NCBI GenBank assembly: GCA_023246415.1
Contig: JAHFIK010000004.1
Location: 13,563-46,536 of the forward strand
Direction: 5' to 3'
DNA length: 32,974 nucleotides
From: Candidatus Uhrbacteria bacterium
Lineage (GTDB): Bacteria > Patescibacteriota > Patescibacteriia > 2-12-FULL-60-25
Shown here: piece by piece, positions 32,172 through 32,974 of the stretch
Position numbering within the stretch: the stretch's first letter is position 1
Layout of the letters: the number at the start of each line of letters is the position of its first letter
The notes under the pieces: generated by a model
Told to the model about the DNA's origin: nothing
Databases searched by the model: none
What the model saw: only the letters and a program-made list of their open reading frames with translations
Program-made: the position numbers and the translations under genes

Positions 32172-32208
32172 CTTCCAAGGGATCCCTCGTCGGGGACTCC
32201 TCGGGAAA
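32172..32208 (-). repeat. Right terminal inverted repeat (37 bp)
   Basis: Exact reverse complement of 31716-31752. Just inside it on the plus strand lies AAGAAGTCCC; just outside lies GTGGATAAAAAAAG. Confidence 0.9.
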
Positions 32209-32281
32209 GTGGATAAAAAAAGCGCGTTTTCAAAAGCATCTCCTAACTCGCTAGAACGCTTCCGCCCTACCTCCCTAAACG

Positions 32282-32309
32282 AAAAACACCTCCCGCGGGA
32301 GGTGTTTTT
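32282..32309. terminator. Bidirectional terminator, 28-bp perfect palindrome
   Basis: AAAAACACCTCCCG and its exact reverse complement meet at 32295/32296. A and T runs flank a GC-rich core, so it works on both strands. It lies 9-10 nt downstream of the ncRNA 3' end (minus) and may end leftover transcripts. Confidence 0.85.
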
Positions 32310-32317
32310 CTCTGCAC

Positions 32318-32441
32318 ATAAAAAAGCCTTAAGCAATCCGTCTCCAAGAAATCTTATGACAGGAGAGTGCGAGTCCGTAGACCTGCGTCTTCCTGCAATT
32401 AGATCCCATGCTTGTCGTGGAAACGGACTGCTCAAGGCTTT
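32318..32441 (-). ncRNA. Structured RNA candidate, class unassigned
   Basis: Minus-strand RNA 5' arm 32441-32419 pairs with 3' arm 32345-32323 in a 23-bp closing stem; the 3' arm then runs into six U (plus A run 32320-32325). Three positions are G-U pairs on the minus strand and would be A-C mismatches on the plus strand, which fixes the coding strand. Inside are GGGAUCU/AGAUUUC, GCAGGA/UCCUGU and an apical GUC-UACG-GAC hairpin with a UNCG-type loop. Total about 120 nt. It lacks the SRP-RNA, tmRNA and RNase P signatures. A 6S-like regulator is possible but not shown. A strong promoter lies about 130 nt upstream. Confidence 0.7.
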
Positions 32442-32533
32442 GACCCTGATTGGTCCTTATTTCGAAACGAACACGCGAGAATGATGAACGGAACCTTTTT
32501 TGTTCGCTTTTTACTGCTTTTTGTGTTGGGCCT

Positions 32534-32556
32534 AAAAAACCGGTTCTCTCCGGCTT
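32534..32556 (-). terminator. Promoter-proximal terminator hairpin
   Basis: On the minus strand AAGCCGG and CCGGTTT pair (32556-32550 with 32543-32537) around AGAGAA, followed by TTT. It lies only about 10-30 nt after the predicted start site of the promoter at 32572. A competing pairing of AACCGGCT with AGCCGG (from 32576 to 32550) would remove it, so attenuation is possible. Confidence 0.65.
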
Positions 32557-32571
32557 CAAGGATCTAGCCGG

Positions 32572-32600
32572 TTTATACGTGATTCGAGAGATCCTGTCAA
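32572..32600 (-). promoter_or_regulatory. Near-consensus sigma-70 promoter
   Basis: TTGACA (32595-32600), a 17-nt spacer and TATAAA (32572-32577) on the minus strand. It is the strongest promoter in the window and has no gene immediately behind it, only the terminator at 32534 and the structured RNA at 32318-32441. Confidence 0.85.
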
Positions 32601-32918
32601 GGGCCTCTGGCCAAAATTGAGGTCCATAGAGCAGAAAGCCAATGATTTGAAGGGTTCTCAGTTTGAGTGAGACGTTCGGCAATCGGCGTTCGGCCATGTT
32701 CCCAATCTCGCGAGACGCGTGTTAGAGACCCGTTTTCACGAGACCTGAGATGGGAAATACGATGATCGCAAGGCGTCCGCGCGATGGCGGGACCGCTTTG
32801 CCAAAGACCTCCCGGATGGCCGATGGCGAATTGTCGAACGTCGAAACGTTGAGATAGAGGGGGCCTATTTATACTACGGAGCTGGAGACGGGAGTGGTGC
32901 ATCTCAGATGCAGGTGCG
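32601..32918. other. Gene-free stretch with short iterated and inverted motifs
   Basis: No convincing gene is visible. Open frames on both strands translate to low-quality sequence with no family motifs. Visible structure is GTTCGGCAATCGGCGTTCGG (iterated GGC-GTTCGG) at about 32675-32696, and arms TCCCATCTC and GAGATTGGGA pairing across 32699-32757. A TATAAAT lies at about 32868-32874 on the minus strand without a -35. Confidence 0.5.
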
Positions 32919-32974
32919 TGGTACGTGGTGCGTAGTGCGTGGGATTCGGAACGATCCTACGCACCACGCACCAC
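32919..32974. repeat. Iterated inverted repeat cut by the window end
   Basis: The left part iterates GTGCGTGGTACGTGGTGCGT and the right part iterates CTACGCACCACGCACCAC, separated by GGGATTCGGAACGATCC. The arms pair in several registers. The right arm reaches the last base of the window, so its true end is not seen. Confidence 0.8.

Larger units (their letters stand above)
31716..32208. mobile_element. One-gene element: GIY-YIG nuclease between 37-bp perfect inverted repeats
   Basis: Left repeat 31716-31752 and right repeat 32172-32208 are exact reverse complements over 37 bp, with outer ends TTTCCCGAGGAG and inner ends CTTGGAAG. The only gene between them is the GIY-YIG nuclease on the minus strand. 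The right flank inside the element is AT-rich (AATATTTCG, AAAATATTTTTTG), unlike neighbours. A related, gene-less pair lies at 2716-2838. No obvious direct target duplication is visible outside the repeats. The arrangement suggests mobility, which is inferred. Confidence 0.75.

Noticed and set aside
32318..32441. tmRNA, SRP RNA, RNase P RNA or 5S rRNA at the structured RNA locus
   Set aside because: None of the conserved strings of these RNAs (tmRNA ends, SRP GGAA helix 8 motif, RNase P GAGGAAAGUCC, 5S loop sequences) is visible on either strand. A 6S-like RNA remains open.
32125..32484. Plus-strand frame of 119 residues
   Set aside because: It runs through the right inverted repeat of the GIY-YIG element, a terminator palindrome and the structured RNA, has no family motifs, and its sequence composition is not protein-like.
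32597..32902. Minus-strand frame of 101 residues
   Set aside because: Arg/Ser/His-rich with no recognisable motif; its start and end fall in gene-free DNA with iterated motifs. It could be coding but nothing supports it.

Overview
The window looks like a piece of a Candidate Phyla Radiation (Patescibacteria, Parcubacteria-like) genome. This is inferred from lean, mostly one-strand gene packing, very short leaders with almost no Shine-Dalgarno sequences, small conserved CPR-type proteins (DUF4870-like, VanW, PRC-barrel, small GIY-YIG), and one giant Cys-rich surface protein. TAA, TAG and TGA are all used as stops and release factor 2 is present, so the code is the standard bacterial one.

Layout. 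1-2.7 kb: a TPR-like protein (+) converges on tsaC and an NAD-dependent epimerase (-). 2.7-6.1 kb: an inverted-repeat insertion, prfB, a small membrane protein, and a three-gene operon of unknown acidic proteins, two of them paralogues. 6.2-8.4 kb: groES-groEL with a CIRCE-like operator. 8.4-12.4 kb: an AmpG-like MFS transporter (the one gene with a textbook ribosome binding site), an O-antigen ligase/polymerase-like membrane protein and a nucleotidyltransferase-like protein. 12.4-17.3 kb: a PRC-barrel protein, yidC, nusA and a long coiled-coil protein. 17.3-29.1 kb: an 11-kb gene for a 3684-residue exported Cys-rich protein, overlapped by a small membrane-anchored protein with calcium-binding type repeats. 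29.2-31.7 kb (+): Hsp20 and a VanW/peptidoglycan-binding protein. 31.7-33 kb: a small GIY-YIG nuclease gene between 37-bp perfect inverted repeats, then a gene-free stretch with a strong minus-strand promoter, a terminator and a structured RNA candidate.

Three things stand out. First, many gene boundaries carry long hairpins or palindromes built from short units iterated in tandem and then repeated in inverted orientation. The unit differs between loci, some units recur at distant loci, and the same kinds of repeat also lie in frame inside coding regions as hydrophilic linkers. Second, the GIY-YIG gene with its terminal inverted repeats looks like a one-gene mobile element, and a 123-bp gene-less relative with the same ends sits between prfB and the epimerase. 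Third, a 23-bp closing stem at 32323-32441 pairs fully only as minus-strand RNA (three G-U pairs there, three A-C mismatches on the other strand) and runs into a U tract, so it is probably a real non-coding RNA of unassigned class.

All calls come from reading the sequence; no database search was run.
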